From contig RCAB01000207.1 in NCBI GenBank assembly GCA_003640385.1, forward strand, positions 1 through 64,000: 64,000 nt of DNA, read 5' to 3'. Of this stretch, positions 40,398 to 52,253 are shown one piece after another. Source of the stretch: Setaria digitata. Taxonomy: Eukaryota > Nematoda > Chromadorea > Rhabditida > Setariidae. Position numbers and translations under genes: made by a program. Position 1 is the first letter of the stretch, and each line of letters opens with the position of its first letter. The notes under the pieces were generated by a model. It saw nothing but the letters and a program-made list of their open reading frames with translations. It ran no database searches and was not told where the DNA came from.

Positions 40398-40503
40398 AAA
40401 TTTAAAATTATCAGCGGATTCAGACGTTGAAAATTTTCTTCCATTTGATATACGTACAAAAATAGCAATTTATGCTTCAAAATTACCGAAAATTCGACGC
40501 TCT
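40398..40503 (+). other. Protein-like open frame overlapping the ankyrin gene start in another frame
   Basis: After the acceptor TTATTTGCAG (ending 40397) a frame is open to the stop codon at 40504 and reads like a globular protein (SADSDVENFLPFDIRTKIAI, then YASKLPKIRRS). It lies one frame away from the chosen start MLQNYRKF at 40472. Dropping one base near 40501 would fuse it smoothly to LNELYIAIRANKPGL of the downstream frame. Either this is a 5' UTR, or the true N terminus is broken by a one-base insertion. Confidence 0.4.
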
Positions 40504-42938
40504 TAATGAGCTTTACATTGCAATCAGGGCTAATAAGCCTGGATTGGTGAGTGATATCATAGTTTTTAGATATTTATTCAAGAAAGGTATTCGAAGGAAG
40601 AATTCTTCTAAACTTTTTTAAACCACAGCACTTATTTCAGGTACTATACACACTACGAAATCATCGAAATTTGAATATCAATTCAAATTTGATGCGCACT
40701 TCTGCTCTTTCGTTGGCCGTCCGAAGTCAAAACAAAACGATTGTTCGAATATTGCTGGACCATAACTGTGAGCTAAATAAGCTTTCATCCGATGAGAGCG
40801 GTCGGCTTGAAACTCCACTTTATACAGCCGTTCGACTCCACAATTATGTCATCGTTGAACTACTCCTGGTTTGCTTAATAAAATAAAATCTTAATAAAAT
40901 CAGACAGCTTCATTTGATGTAGGGCTCTTCCGAACGAAACTGGTGCTACCTAAGATTTTCTAATCATAAATGAATAGAATTGACCTGACTAGTCAATTAG
41001 GATAATTTAGACATGAGATGTAAGAAAGTCTTCACTTCCTCTCTTTCCTGAAATCATGTAACTTGCCTATTCAGAATAGTACATTTTTATATATCAGTCT
41101 TTTATTGAACAAATTTTTCATTCAATAAAAAAATCTATTGCATTGTCTCCAAAAAATCTTTTAGCTCGTAATTAATTTGTCTTAAACCAATACATTCGGG
41201 TTAGAAATATGCTAAAGTTGCTTTCTTAGTTTTCTACTAATAGCCGAACTATCGAAAGATTTTATAAAATTAGAACCTAATATTTCTTGAATTTATGCCC
41301 AGTTTAGTTAATCAAAATTATTATTCAACTTTACTTCTTAATACTTTTGAAATTGCAAAATTTAGCTTAAAAGTGATTGCGAAACTAACTCAGTGATTTG
41401 AAATTTACATTGCATTTCATTTTTGACAAAATTTCATTGCAAATTTCATTGCAGATGTATGGAGCAGATCCAAATGTGACCGTATCTGACAATCGTACAC
41501 CGCTATATCTTGCCACAAAAGAACGGTGCTTTAATATTTGCAATCTACTCATTGCTTTCGGAGCTAACTTGGATATTCCGGATTGTACCGGACAAACACC
41601 CCTGCACTTCGCGTGCAGAAATATCACCGGTTTCAGTTGGCTATTTTATTCAGAAATTTATTTGACTGTTGCTCTGAGTCGTGTCTGCACTGTCCACCTC
41701 AGATCGAGTTGTATCATTTCATTTTGGCATTTAAGATTGCGAAACCAAATATGATGTCTTAATGGCGCACAAAGTAGTATTCACATTATGGGTATGCCAG
41801 TGCTTCCTATGACGAAAGTCTTTTCTGGAGAAATTAGGCTACTTTTAGGAAGCAAGAGTTAGATACTTAGATAAACAAATAATCGAACACTAAGCAACAA
41901 TCATTAAGAATCGAATTAGAACATAGTGGATGCATTGATTTAATAAACTTTTCAGCAAGTTCAAATTTTTCTTCAGAACAACCATATTGTTATTATCACT
42001 CTTGTTGTTAATCTCGACTAGAAATTCCGCATTATTCTCGAATCCATTTAGGCCGGGAACAGATTGCTATGTTACTTATTGCTCATGGAGCTAATGTGCA
42101 TGCTGCTGATTTCAAACGTCGTATTCCGCTAGATTTTGCGGAAATAAATGCTTCTATTCCAATCATCAAGCGATTGATCGACGATGGTTCACCGATCAGC
42201 AAACACATGAAAGAACGGTCTTAACAAATTATCAAGATTAAAGCAGATTCTTTTAGAAAATATTTGGTTGTATAATAGACTCGGTCAATGCTGCTAATCA
42301 AATAATATTAGCTACATGATCCAAGAGCAAATGGCTGAACGCTTCATTAAATATTACGTGTTTGAAAGTACCAATCTGAAATTCACGATGAAAATCAGTT
42401 GGAACATCTGCTTTGTGAATTTAATCCTTTATCCTTGTTGCACAGTGATGTGTATTTCCATATAATATACATTGCTGAAAACTTTAGAATCCGAAATATG
42501 CTGCAAGCAAGATCAGATCAACGAGGAAGGATGGATAAGGAACAAAGTTGTGCACTTGCCGTTGTCATCGATAAGACCCATTTGGTGGTAAGTTCTTAGC
42601 GCATTCTATTTGCTGCATAGCTTCACTTGTCCGACTTGGAAATCCATTGGGAAATGGCAAAAAGGGGATATTTGTATGCTTCAGATATCAGTGTTTACAG
42701 ATATCTATGATCATTCGTTCGTGAAGTTCCGATTAGTTTCCGGATTGCTTCACTGTGTTCCAGTTTTTAGGTGCCTACCTTACTGATGCTGTCGAAAGCT
42801 CGAATTCGAAATCTGATGCGACAACAAGCACGACGTATACAAAATGCTTGCAGCATATGGCCACTTATTGATTCCTTGTCGATGATATCAAATTCTCTCA
42901 GGGATTCGTTGAAACTATTCGATTCTTTTTCGCCTTAA
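40472..42938 (+). CDS. Ankyrin-repeat protein, probably with a C-terminal SOCS box (ASB-like)
   Basis: Secure exons: 40472-40546, 40641-40868, 41455-41629, 42052-42224, ending at a TAA (42222-42224) for 216 residues. Ankyrin hallmarks include TPLYTAVRLHNYVIVELLL, RTPLYLATKERCFNICNLLI with AFGANLDIPD, QTPLHFACR, and QIAMLLIAHGANVHAAD. Two further exons, 42488-42587 and 42771-42938, join in phase and end in VPTLLMLSKARIRNLMRQQ, then SIWPLIDSLSMISNSLRDSL. This fits a SOCS box: a BC-box-like TLxxxSxxxI and a following hydrophobic helix. Using a donor inside exon 4 after 42217 (ACG|gtctta, weak), these exons continue the frame and give about 303 residues, the usual size of ankyrin-SOCS adaptors that recruit substrates to Elongin B/C-Cullin E3 ligases. 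Without that splice, the SOCS-like part would start at ATG 42498 as a separate small product. The ankyrin part is certain, the SOCS link is probable. The 5' end is also uncertain (see the overlapping frame). Confidence 0.78.
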
Positions 42939-43687
42939 TATTGTTTACACTTTATTAAGGTTTACACCTAGATTCAAAAGAAATCTGTAACATCTCTGTG
43001 CATAAACCTTTTAACTAATTAAATTTGAATACCAATTGTCCAGACATTTAGCGAAATGCTAGACTCTAGTTGATCATTTCGGTTATATACTTGTAATACT
43101 CATCTTCTGCTATTGCTATACTATTTATAAGATGCCAAAAATTCAACTTAATGAGAAGTGGAAGATTAATCATAAAAAAAAAAATTAAGATAAGGACGAT
43201 TGTTAACATGAACGCTTGGGAGCTGTAGGAATTAGAAAATATACTGAGAGTTAAAAATAGCAAATGCGTTTCTTGGAAAAAGTGTTGAAAAGCATTCTTA
43301 AACTCTGAATTTCGTTTCGAAAAACCATCCAGTTTAGAAGTCATATCACTGTTACCGAGAGTGATTTTGGGTAAAGACACATTCATGATATTATTCCTTC
43401 AGTATACAGATCGAAGCTATACTGTGATTGACTGGTTGTTGGACTTCTCGAGTACGAGCCTGCACATCCATTTGAATGAAGTTTTAATTCCAGTTTCTGC
43501 TTGGTAAATTCCCCTGGGCCAAGGATCTAATAGTGTATTTATAATATTTCTTTGAAATCGGTTGTGCAGTATAAGTTAAATAAGAATAAGCTGAAACTTG
43601 CAAAAACTTTCGAATGAATAAAACTAATAATTTAATTAAATTATGAAAAAAAACTTGTTAGAAGGAAGAAGCTAATAATTTTAGTCA

Positions 43688-43885
43688 AATGAGGTTCCAA
43701 AGATGAAACTTAAAGAAACTGGCAGGAGAGCATCACGCCTGCCGGTTAATTTGATTCAACACCGGAAAACTCACCTAGCTTGGGCACCACAGAGATTTAA
43801 TACTTTTCATGATTTCGGTCGTTGGTGGTGCATGGCCGTTCTTATTGTGGAGTTACTTTCTCTTAATTCTACCAAGCCTTCCCAT
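43688..43885 (+). pseudogene. Decayed fragment of nuclear 18S rRNA
   Basis: The stretch matches, with many substitutions and small indels, the most conserved 3' part of eukaryotic 18S rRNA. In order: TGAAACTTAAAG, then TTAATTTGATTCAACAC (18S: TTAATTTGACTCAACAC), GGAAAACTCACC, GGTGGTGCATGGCCGTTCTT (identical to 18S), and TTAATTCT. Flanking rRNA sequence on either side is not recognisable. A functional gene would be about 1.7-1.8 kb and nearly invariant, so this is an old, truncated copy. The open frame 43703-43906 over it is not a protein gene. Confidence 0.8.
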
Positions 43886-44090
43886 AAGTCAAATCATATC
43901 TGCTAACCTGTCGTAACAAAGTGTACTTCAATTACCTGTCAGTCTAACCTATATTATTCATACTTATTTCTTTCCATTTTACCCCCATCTTAAGCATGCT
44001 TTAATGAATGTGTTACATAGACCTGGCTACACCTAATGCTAAAATACCATATATATATATAATTCCATATCCAAGTCTATTTAGATGGAA

Positions 44091-44138
44091 GTTCTTAGTT
44101 AGTGAAGTTGCTTTCTCCTAATTCTATCAACCCTTTCT
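44091..44138 (+). repeat. Partial second copy of the 18S-relic end
   Basis: GTTCTTAGTTAGTGAAGTTG and the following CTTTCTCCTAATTCTATCAA resemble 43838-43885 (GTTCTTATTGTGGAGTTACT, CTTTCTCTTAATTCTACCAA) about 250 bases upstream. The first seven bases after GTTCTTA are closer to real 18S than the upstream copy is. This suggests a local duplication or a second small insertion. Confidence 0.55.
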
Positions 44139-44772
44139 GATATTGTTAAAGTCGATATCATTCATCAGAAATGCCTGAGATATGCATCCGGAAAATGAAA
44201 TATGACAGCTTTGAGGCAAAAGTCAACAACGTCTTGGCAGATGATATTCAGGCAAATCCAATAAATGCCTAGTGTTTACTGAAGCATTTAAGCTGTACTC
44301 GTATTTCCAGTCTATTGCGTACTTTTCTTTTCTGCCACTTGGCTCCTTCTCTTCTCTTCCCATTAAATTCGGTGGCTCCGTCATCCTTTTTGAAGTTGCT
44401 GTTCAACCATCCTTGCTCATCGGTGTTACTTCATCTGAAAATTTTTATTGCTTGCCTGTTCATGCCTCATTCCCACTAGTCACAATTTTGAAAAAATTGC
44501 TTCATTTGTCCACCAGAAAACAAATTAATCAAGAAGTGAATCTTACCGCCTCTTCACTGCACTGACTAGCCACAGAATTGGTCGAATTTGGATATCCGCT
44601 CTTTTCTGTTTCATAAAAAGATCGATCTGATCGGATCAGAGCGATTTCTATTAAATTTTAAAAACATTTCTTTCTATCAGTATCTGGGATGACATTTTGT
44701 GACTAATTCTCCTTTCTTTTATTTTTTGCAACTTTCATTCTTTGTTGCGATAATTTTGACCCAAATTTTGCT

Positions 44773-44783
44773 TGTTTTTCAGG
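44773..44783 (+). promoter_or_regulatory. Probable spliced-leader acceptor of the NELL-like gene
   Basis: A pyrimidine-rich acceptor (TTGTTTTTCAG) ends at 44782, one base before the ATG at 44784. No upstream exon is apparent. Confidence 0.5.
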
Positions 44784-47700
44784 ATGAAAATTTATTACAC
44801 TGTATTCTCATTGAACTTGATTACCATTATGATGGGAGCTACTTCAGGGTTTCGAAGACGAATACCGGAAGTTAAAGTACTTATACTGATATCCTTAGTA
44901 GTTTGAAGGTCATGAAAAAATGTGGCGCAGCACTACTTTAAAAATTCTTTACTAATCTGATCACTTAAAAATTAACTCATTTATTTAAACTATGTTATTG
45001 TCTGGATTTTCTGAACAGAAAACTTTGTAATAAATTTCTCATTTTCTCTTTGTGTTAAACTATTCATAAAAAGAAAAATGTCATACAATTGTGAATCAAT
45101 AAAAAACCTAAAACTCCAGAAATCACAAAATGCTACAGCCAGTGAGAAAAATTTTAAGAGTAGTATTACTTCCCGTTAAGAGTGAAAAAAAAATTGTAAA
45201 AAGATCCATTAATTGCAAAAATGTGAGAGTACATTATGAAAAAACGAAAGTATCGAAATCAAAAAAAAATCCAACTTTCAATATATATATATATATATAT
45301 TGAAAGTTAGATTATATATATATATATAATTGTTTACTAAATAAAAAACTACAAAAATAACAAATTGCTTTGCAAAGAGTTGTATTTATTAAAAATTCAA
45401 AACATTCCATGAGTTAAATTGAATGTGAAATCTAATCAAGCTTAGAAATAGAATTTACGAAATTCATTAGTGAAGTTTGTCTTAGAGATGAATGTTGGTG
45501 TTATTTGTTAACAGGAGTATATTTGTAGTCAGAGATTTAGACAAACTAATTCTTGTTATTTGTAAGCAATTAATTTTTTTCAGGCCGCACAATTCTGGCA
45601 TCATATCGCAGCACAGAATGCACTAATCCATTTTGAATTTCAACAGACAAATTTTACAGATGCTATACTCTTTGCTGCTTACGATGGAGAAACATTGCAT
45701 AATTTACTCATGGCTATCGAATCATCTACTAAATTTAATCAAGTATTTTGAACCAGTTTTTCTTTTCCATATTTCAAATATTATTCAGTGCATAAATAAT
45801 GTAGTTTGAAAAGTCTGTTTCAAAATTTAGTGAGATTTTGGTAAGCTCCGAGCACAGCAAAGTGACAAACATGCATTCTTGGTTGCTTGTAATCTTTGTT
45901 TTAAATTTACCGTAATAAACTTGAAAAGGATCATAAGATTTTTCAGTTTGAATACCAAATATAAATTTTCATTGAATGATGTCCAAAAAATCAAAAGCCA
46001 TAAAATTTTATATAGGTCATTTCCTAACAACCAGTTTAAATTTTATTCCATGATGCAAAAACGAATAATATTCAAGTTGTAAAGTTTCCTTTCAGATTGT
46101 TGTGAAGATAAGATCTCGGTCACAAATATTAAAAAAATATGAGTCAAGCATATCACTGAGTCTGGACAATTGGAATCAAGTTATTTTTACTTTGGACGGG
46201 AGTGTAATGAATTTATTTTTGAACTGTACCTCAATTTTTCACATTGCCAATATAGATCCTGAATTTCGGTGTGATTTTTTTTCATCTCTTTGATATGTTC
46301 AACATTATCGAAATATAAAAGAAGGAGAAATAAAAGATAAAAGAAGGAGAGATAGGAAGAACAGAGAAATTAGTGGAAGATTTACCTCTCAGATTACACT
46401 ATTTTTCAACCTTATTCTTCTAATATACTGTTAATATAAAAACTGTCCCTCGAAAACCATTAATCCCTAGATAACTAAGATTTGTGCAAATTTTGAAACC
46501 TTCAGAAACTCCTGAGGTTTGGATTCAAATTCAGAAAAATGAGTTATGTTTGCAGTGTCGGTCATGTTCGAATGCTGTTAGGACAGAACTTACATAAACC
46601 CAAACAGCTACAAGGTGCAATACGTCGATTCAACGTTGAGGCAAATGATCGGTTTCATTGGTACTGCATGAGTTCAGAATCAGAGGGTAATGAAATTGCT
46701 GGCAGGAATGTTATACTTCCATCTTTCTTTCAGGTTTGTCCAGTAATGACCTTTTGAAGCTACTTTCTTCGCTTACGGAAATGAAGAATGTGGGTAGATG
46801 CATGTATTTTTACGCTTAAAAAAGTTTATATTATTCACAATAAAATTGAAAGGATAATGAGAAAACGACGAAAACAAACTTGATACTGGAACAAATTCTA
46901 AAGCGCCTAGCTGGTTTGGAAGCAAATGTAACCAAATGGATGGAAGTAAGAAATTTGCATGATCAAAAGCTAAGAAGATATGAATTAAATCAGAAGGGTT
47001 GCCAAGTTCGTTAATTTTTGGTTCATTAGGAAATTATCTGATTAATTGCAGGTACAAAACTATTTTTGAAAATCAAATTAATCGTCAGAGTTTTTGATTT
47101 TCTTCATAAAATTGTTCACTATATTTCTTTCCCATATCAATTAATTTTTTTCCTTTCAAAATTTCATGTAGTTTAAAACAATAGTCCTCTACCTGAAAAT
47201 TATTTTTTTAAACAGATTGGGTCAATGAACTTTTTATATTAAGGATCTGGAAAAGAAAGTAATTCATAGCTCAGAGAATTGTTTTTTGTCAAGTCGTAGG
47301 TCATAAGGTTTAAATGAGTAACCTTATTATTTTAAATAATGTTAAATTGTAAAATTTAGGTGGATGGTGATACAGTGATAGCAGTTGGACAAAAATATCG
47401 CAACAATACTGAATGCACAGAATGCATTTGTATAGCGCTTAATGAAATGAATTGTAGACGAATCAGCTGTGCTACTTTAGAGTGCGAACATCCGGTTTTA
47501 CCTGCCGGACAATGTTGTCCAGTTTGTGCTAAAGAGGTCAAGTCCTCATGGAATAAATTAGACTATGAAGCTAAATTTTGAAAAACCCCTTCTTAAGACG
47601 AATTTTGGAATTAATAAAATACCACAGCACTGCAACAACACTAATGCAAGATATAACAGTTAATTTATGAAATATGGTTTTAAACAAGCATTTCAAAATC

Positions 47701-48733
47701 TCTGATAGTATGACGAAGTTTTAAGTGTTTTTACAATGGACGTAGATGGCGAAGTGGTCAACAGTATTGGCCTAAAAATTGCGTCAAATGTATATGCGAC
47801 AATGGTAACATGGACTGTCAATTTTTGTGCGTTTTTATTATAATTCGTCTATTCAATCAATTGTTTTTCGTTATTTTTCAGTGATTTTTCGATTATTTTC
47901 ACCCAAAATTCCTGAAAAAGGTAAGTTTCTTTCTACAGTCCATATTAATAATAACAATTAACCTGGATTGTCTGTACTTGATACACGTGATACAAAACAG
48001 CCCTTCAAGTGGATCTTTTTCCTAACGAACTGATTGAATTTGTGGTGGTTGCAAAATGAATTGTTGAACTAAAACTCACGATATTTCTGTCTTAATTTCA
48101 GAGGATCGAGCAAATGTCCAAAGTTAGATTGTGATGAGCAGGAAATACCACCCAATCAATGCTGTCCAGTATGTGTCAACATCTACTCTTGCGAAGCCAA
48201 TCTGTGTGATCCGAACGCCATCTGCAGCAATACAAATTACGGAGCAAAATGTCGATGCAAGACGGTCCGTCCATTATTAGTTATTTCTCCTTTCTAAATG
48301 TTCCATGCCTAACAAACAACTTGTCCGAATTTCTAAGACTTCACTTCAAGCAGCCAAGAAGACTAACTTTTTGGAAAATTGGGCTATTTGTAGGGATTTT
48401 TCGGAAATGGCACAGTTTGCAATGATATTGATGAATGCGCATGGGACGATATTGCTCGCGAACAGGTGTATATTCTAACTCTACTAGAACAAGCAAGAGA
48501 GATGAGCCATTTTATTTGCTCTAGAAATAAGCTTCATCCGTAAACTTTCAACTCATAACAAATTGTACCAACCTTTGATTAAAAGAATGGAATTCATTAA
48601 GTAATAGTTTCAGCTTGGTGGTTGTCTCTCTGGCACAGTGTGCTTGAATTTACCGGGCTCATTCAAATGTGAATGTTTGCCAGGCTATCAGAAACTTGAC
48701 GATCGAACCTGTATGGATGTAATGCGAGTTTGA
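44784..48733 (+). CDS. NELL-like secreted protein (TSPN/laminin-G, VWC, EGF domains)
   Basis: Exons 44784-44876, 45584-45742, 46096-46268, 46535-46733, 46853-46945, 47360-47536, 47726-47826, 48102-48264, 48394-48465, 48614-48733; phases agree and give 449 residues. Residues 1-22 or so are a signal peptide. About 30-208 form a thrombospondin-N/laminin-G-like domain (hallmark VRMLLGQN). About 209-239 is a coiled-coil stretch (LEQILKRLAGLEANVTKWME). Two VWC modules follow at about 240-365 (CTECICIALNEMNCRRISC, GQCCPVC; CVKCICDNGNMDCQ, NQCCPVC), then an EGF module (CEANLCDPNAICSN) and a Ca2+-binding EGF (DIDECA ... CLNLPGSFKCECLPGY). Domain order and motifs match vertebrate NELL1/NELL2, secreted glycoproteins that bind neuronal and osteogenic receptors. 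Vertebrate proteins are about 810-816 residues with more VWC and EGF modules, so this one is a short form. A donor-like gtaatg after CMD (48718-48720) could extend it, but no further EGF exon was seen downstream. Confidence 0.85.
45273..45308. repeat. Perfect 36-bp palindrome with an AT core
   Basis: AACTTTCA, ten AT units, then TGAAAGTT: a perfect inverted repeat able to form a cruciform, followed at once by another TA run (about 45313-45330). It lies in the first intron of the NELL-like gene. Confidence 0.9.
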
Positions 48734-51700
48734 CTCGTTTCATCTTTTCATCTAGTTGTACATTTCGATTTAACCTTTCTGGGTCAAATAACAGTTGGCA
48801 TAGTTTTAAATGACATATAATTTGCCATAAACGAAGTATTTTAGACACTTAAGCAAAATTATGACTCATTTTTATTTGATATCATGGAGCATTTCCAAGC
48901 ATATAGTATGTTCTCATTTTGGGAGTTTTTAACTACTTACACTCAGATCCTAGAAAAAGGCCAAAAATCATTTACCAAAATTACCAACTTTAATTCATTT
49001 GTTAATTGGGCTTATTAATTACTTCTCTGCAATACTGCTAGTAACAAATTTCCTTTAAGACAATATATCGTCTTAATGAAAATGTTTTTATTGAAAGAAG
49101 AAAAAAAAAATCATATGGATCTATTCGAAATTACCATTTTTAAATTGATGACATTTGAATGGACAACGTCACTGTTTGCAAACACAGATCTGTACACACT
49201 GCAATGTTTAAATCTAACGCATAATTTCTATAAACTTCATTTTTGACGGCATAATTCACTAGTTTCTGTATTGAAAAACTGATTTTTTTTTGTTTTCACT
49301 ACGATAAAAAGTATCATGACTCATCAGATATTTTGAATGGAGGTTATGAAGAATTATTAAACGTCAGTAATCTCGGACCTGAAGGGAATAATATATACCA
49401 AAACCACGTGCTTACCTATATACGTCCTACTAAATGAACTAGATCACAGCCTTAACACCTTAAATATAAATTACAATTTAGTTATTAGTGAGGCAATTTT
49501 TTTTTTCACATATTCTTGTAATTGTTTTTATTGTTGCTCTCGATAATGTAAAACTGTCATCCGATGGTGTTGCATACAGAACGATAAAGGATGAATCAAC
49601 CGAAATGAAAGTAGTGATAATGCAGTGATAACTGATTATATCATAAAGGACTCCCCAGACTAGCTTTATTTTAAATTGGCATTATTCATTCCAAGTGGGG
49701 ATTAGACTGAATGGAAAATGAGTACTCAATCGTTTACTTCTGTACGTTAATCGACATCCTCTCCGATTATCTAACCAGTGCTGACCTGATTTTGGATTGT
49801 TATGTCCGAAATTTCGCTTTCAGTCTTGTTCTGCATTACTGTTTCATTGCTATTTCTCCTTCCCATTTTGCTAACATATATACATATTATGCAAGTCAAC
49901 ATCTTTATTTTTTAAAAGTTAACTTAATTTTCCTGTCTTATTTAAAATCCCACATAATTTTCTATTTCATCGACAACCGATTAATTTTTATTTAATATTT
50001 TTTTTTTTTTTTTTTACATACTATACAAAAAATTCATTAATCTGTCTCACTTATTGTTCCAAAGTTTTTACTTTTTTCCTTCAGTCTTATTTTTAAAAAT
50101 TCTAAACAATTATTATCTCACCACTGCATTTGTAAAATTAAATGTAATTCATTTTCTCTGAAGTTGGAAACTTTTTTTCTGTTTATGAATTAAAGTGTGA
50201 GCATGTCACTTATCAGCAATAATCAAATGAAAGGGAAAGCCATTAGCAGTCTTTGATGTGAAAAAGGTAAATGCTTCGTAAAATTTAAAAAAAAAAGCTT
50301 CCAACTTCAGCGTAACTTGCGTTATTACTGTTATCATTTGCAACGTACTATTATTTATTAATGGAAGTGGAATTCGTTCGAAATGATTCGACTTATTGGA
50401 AGTCCTTCATCAGAATTTCGCAAAATGAGATATGCAATGATTTGTTAGAAGGAATGAAATTTTTCTAATTTGAAGGGAAACATATGTGTGGCTGGAAAAG
50501 AAAGTGCTCTGGCATCGCAAAGGAATTCAAGGAAAACACATGCATAAAAGCGCTTGTATTTTCGCTCATCACTCCATAGTAAAGTCTTCTAGAATTTTGC
50601 CATATCACAATGAAGTTCATCTCATGGTTAATTTGTTGTTTATGATACCTCATCCTAATCATTTTTGAAGCCATTTAACAACGGCATCACGGCTTAGTTT
50701 TAATGTGATAATCGTGTTTTTGTCATATTTTATCTGCTATATTAGACATTTAAATCGCTGGTAATAACAACCGCAATTAAGCTTATTTGCTCCAGAAAAA
50801 CTTTTTTCAGGGCAATCATCACTTACTATCGTAGCCAAAGAAACTGTAGGAAGCTGGAAGGAAGCTGGGAATGAGAGGTTTATTTTGCTTGTGAAGAGGC
50901 CGAATAGATGAAGCTTTTTTGCTTTATTGGGCTCCTTTCACTGGATTAATCACTTCCGCATCACCGTTTTACCTAATGTAAGAATATGTCCTCTGTCTCC
51001 TCCCTTCCTGCAGTCGACCCAATTTCAACAATTCAGTTGCCACAATGGAGCCATCTTTACCAACCTTCCTCTCCCGTGTCCACTTCCACTTCTAAACTTT
51101 CCCAATCATTTTACAAATGTTTTATTTGAAATTCGCATCCTTTTTTCTAAACGTTATCCATCATCTACATTTTTATGATTATTGAAGATATTCATTCTCT
51201 CAACTGTTTTTCATTTTCTTTTTTTTTTTCTTTTTTTTTTTTATTGAGTGTTTCTTGAAAAACTAATAAAAAATATATTGTCCCACACCGATTTTCCGAC
51301 AACCGAATTTCCGGAACATTTAGTACAATATCACTGTCTGATTATTGAGATCTTGGTAGTAGTCGCTTTGATCTTGGTACTAGTCGATGGTAATACGGGT
51401 GGTGATGTATTAGTCTTCTTTCTCCATTTGCCAGTAATAAAAGTGTCTTCTCGGCTGTAATATAGCTTCTGGGACTTCATGGTTTGAACTTAGCAATTAT
51501 CATACTCTTAACTACAATTTAATTTTTCAGCCAAGGTGTAGAAAGCTCGAATTTGAAGAATGGACTTTAGTCCCAACATTTAATAAATTATACACTTCAG
51601 TTTCAATTTCCAGATTTATAACCGACACATGCAGTGCGTGATCACTGTTGAAAATGAAAGTTTTTTGCACAATTTTTAGTGGGAATGTATACAGCCCAAT

Positions 51701-52230
51701 AAACTTTGTAAATAATTTTCGTCGATTAACATGATCATTTGAAAACAGTTATTTCTGAAAGAAATGGCCTGCGACTATCAGTAGTGACCCATGTGATCGC
51801 TGCTGATGAAACTATTCTCAAATTCATTTCTAAATTTAGGGTAAAATCCTTAAATTTTCGAAATTCCGGCCGCTGCAGAAAAATATTGAAAATGTTGTGA
51901 AACTTGCTTATTTTAGTCATTTTCTTTGTTTGTCTTTAAACTATCAGACCTCATATTTCTGCCGGCCTTACCACATAGTATGCAGTTATATGCATTAATG
52001 TTGATCTAGAAAATAAAATAAAATCTGTACGAATAATTGATTCATAGAATGATTCAGATTTTTTGGGTTCAGTCATACCGACTCTGTTCATATTAGAAAT
52101 TTTTCCTTACCTGAAGCAAAGTAACTTAAAACCACTGCCTAGAAAAGATAGAAAGTGAAATCAGCAACACTAAAAAGACATCCTCTTTCATAAAACGCTG
52201 TTCCATACTGCTCATAGAATCAACAATTGT
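48734..52230. other. Intergenic region between the NELL-like and PTR genes
   Basis: About 3.5 kb, AT-rich, with T-runs at about 49995-50015 and 51220-51242. A pyrimidine-rich patch lies at about 50985-51180, and an imperfect direct repeat (GATCTTGGTAGTAGTCG / GATCTTGGTACTAGTCG) at about 51349-51387. No exon could be supported. Confidence 0.55.
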
Positions 52231-52240
52231 TTAATTCCAG
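52231..52240 (+). promoter_or_regulatory. Probable spliced-leader acceptor of the PTR gene
   Basis: TTAATTCCAG ends at 52240. A 13-base leader follows and then the ATG at 52254. Confidence 0.45.
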
Positions 52241-52253
52241 GATACTATTTAAG

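Larger units (their letters stand above)
42939..44772. other. Intergenic region with an rRNA relic
   Basis: Between the ankyrin and NELL-like genes. It contains the 18S-like relic (43688-43885), a short partial copy of its end (44091-44138), a 15-base palindrome TCTGATCGGATCAGA at 44626-44640, and otherwise plain AT-rich sequence. I see no protein-coding exon. Confidence 0.55.

Noticed and set aside
43703..43906. 67-codon frame
   Set aside because: It is the 18S rRNA relic read as protein.
49711..49995. 94-codon hydrophobic plus-strand frame
   Set aside because: Composition (Ile/Phe/Leu/Tyr from T-rich DNA) is what AT-rich noncoding sequence yields. No splice or family support.
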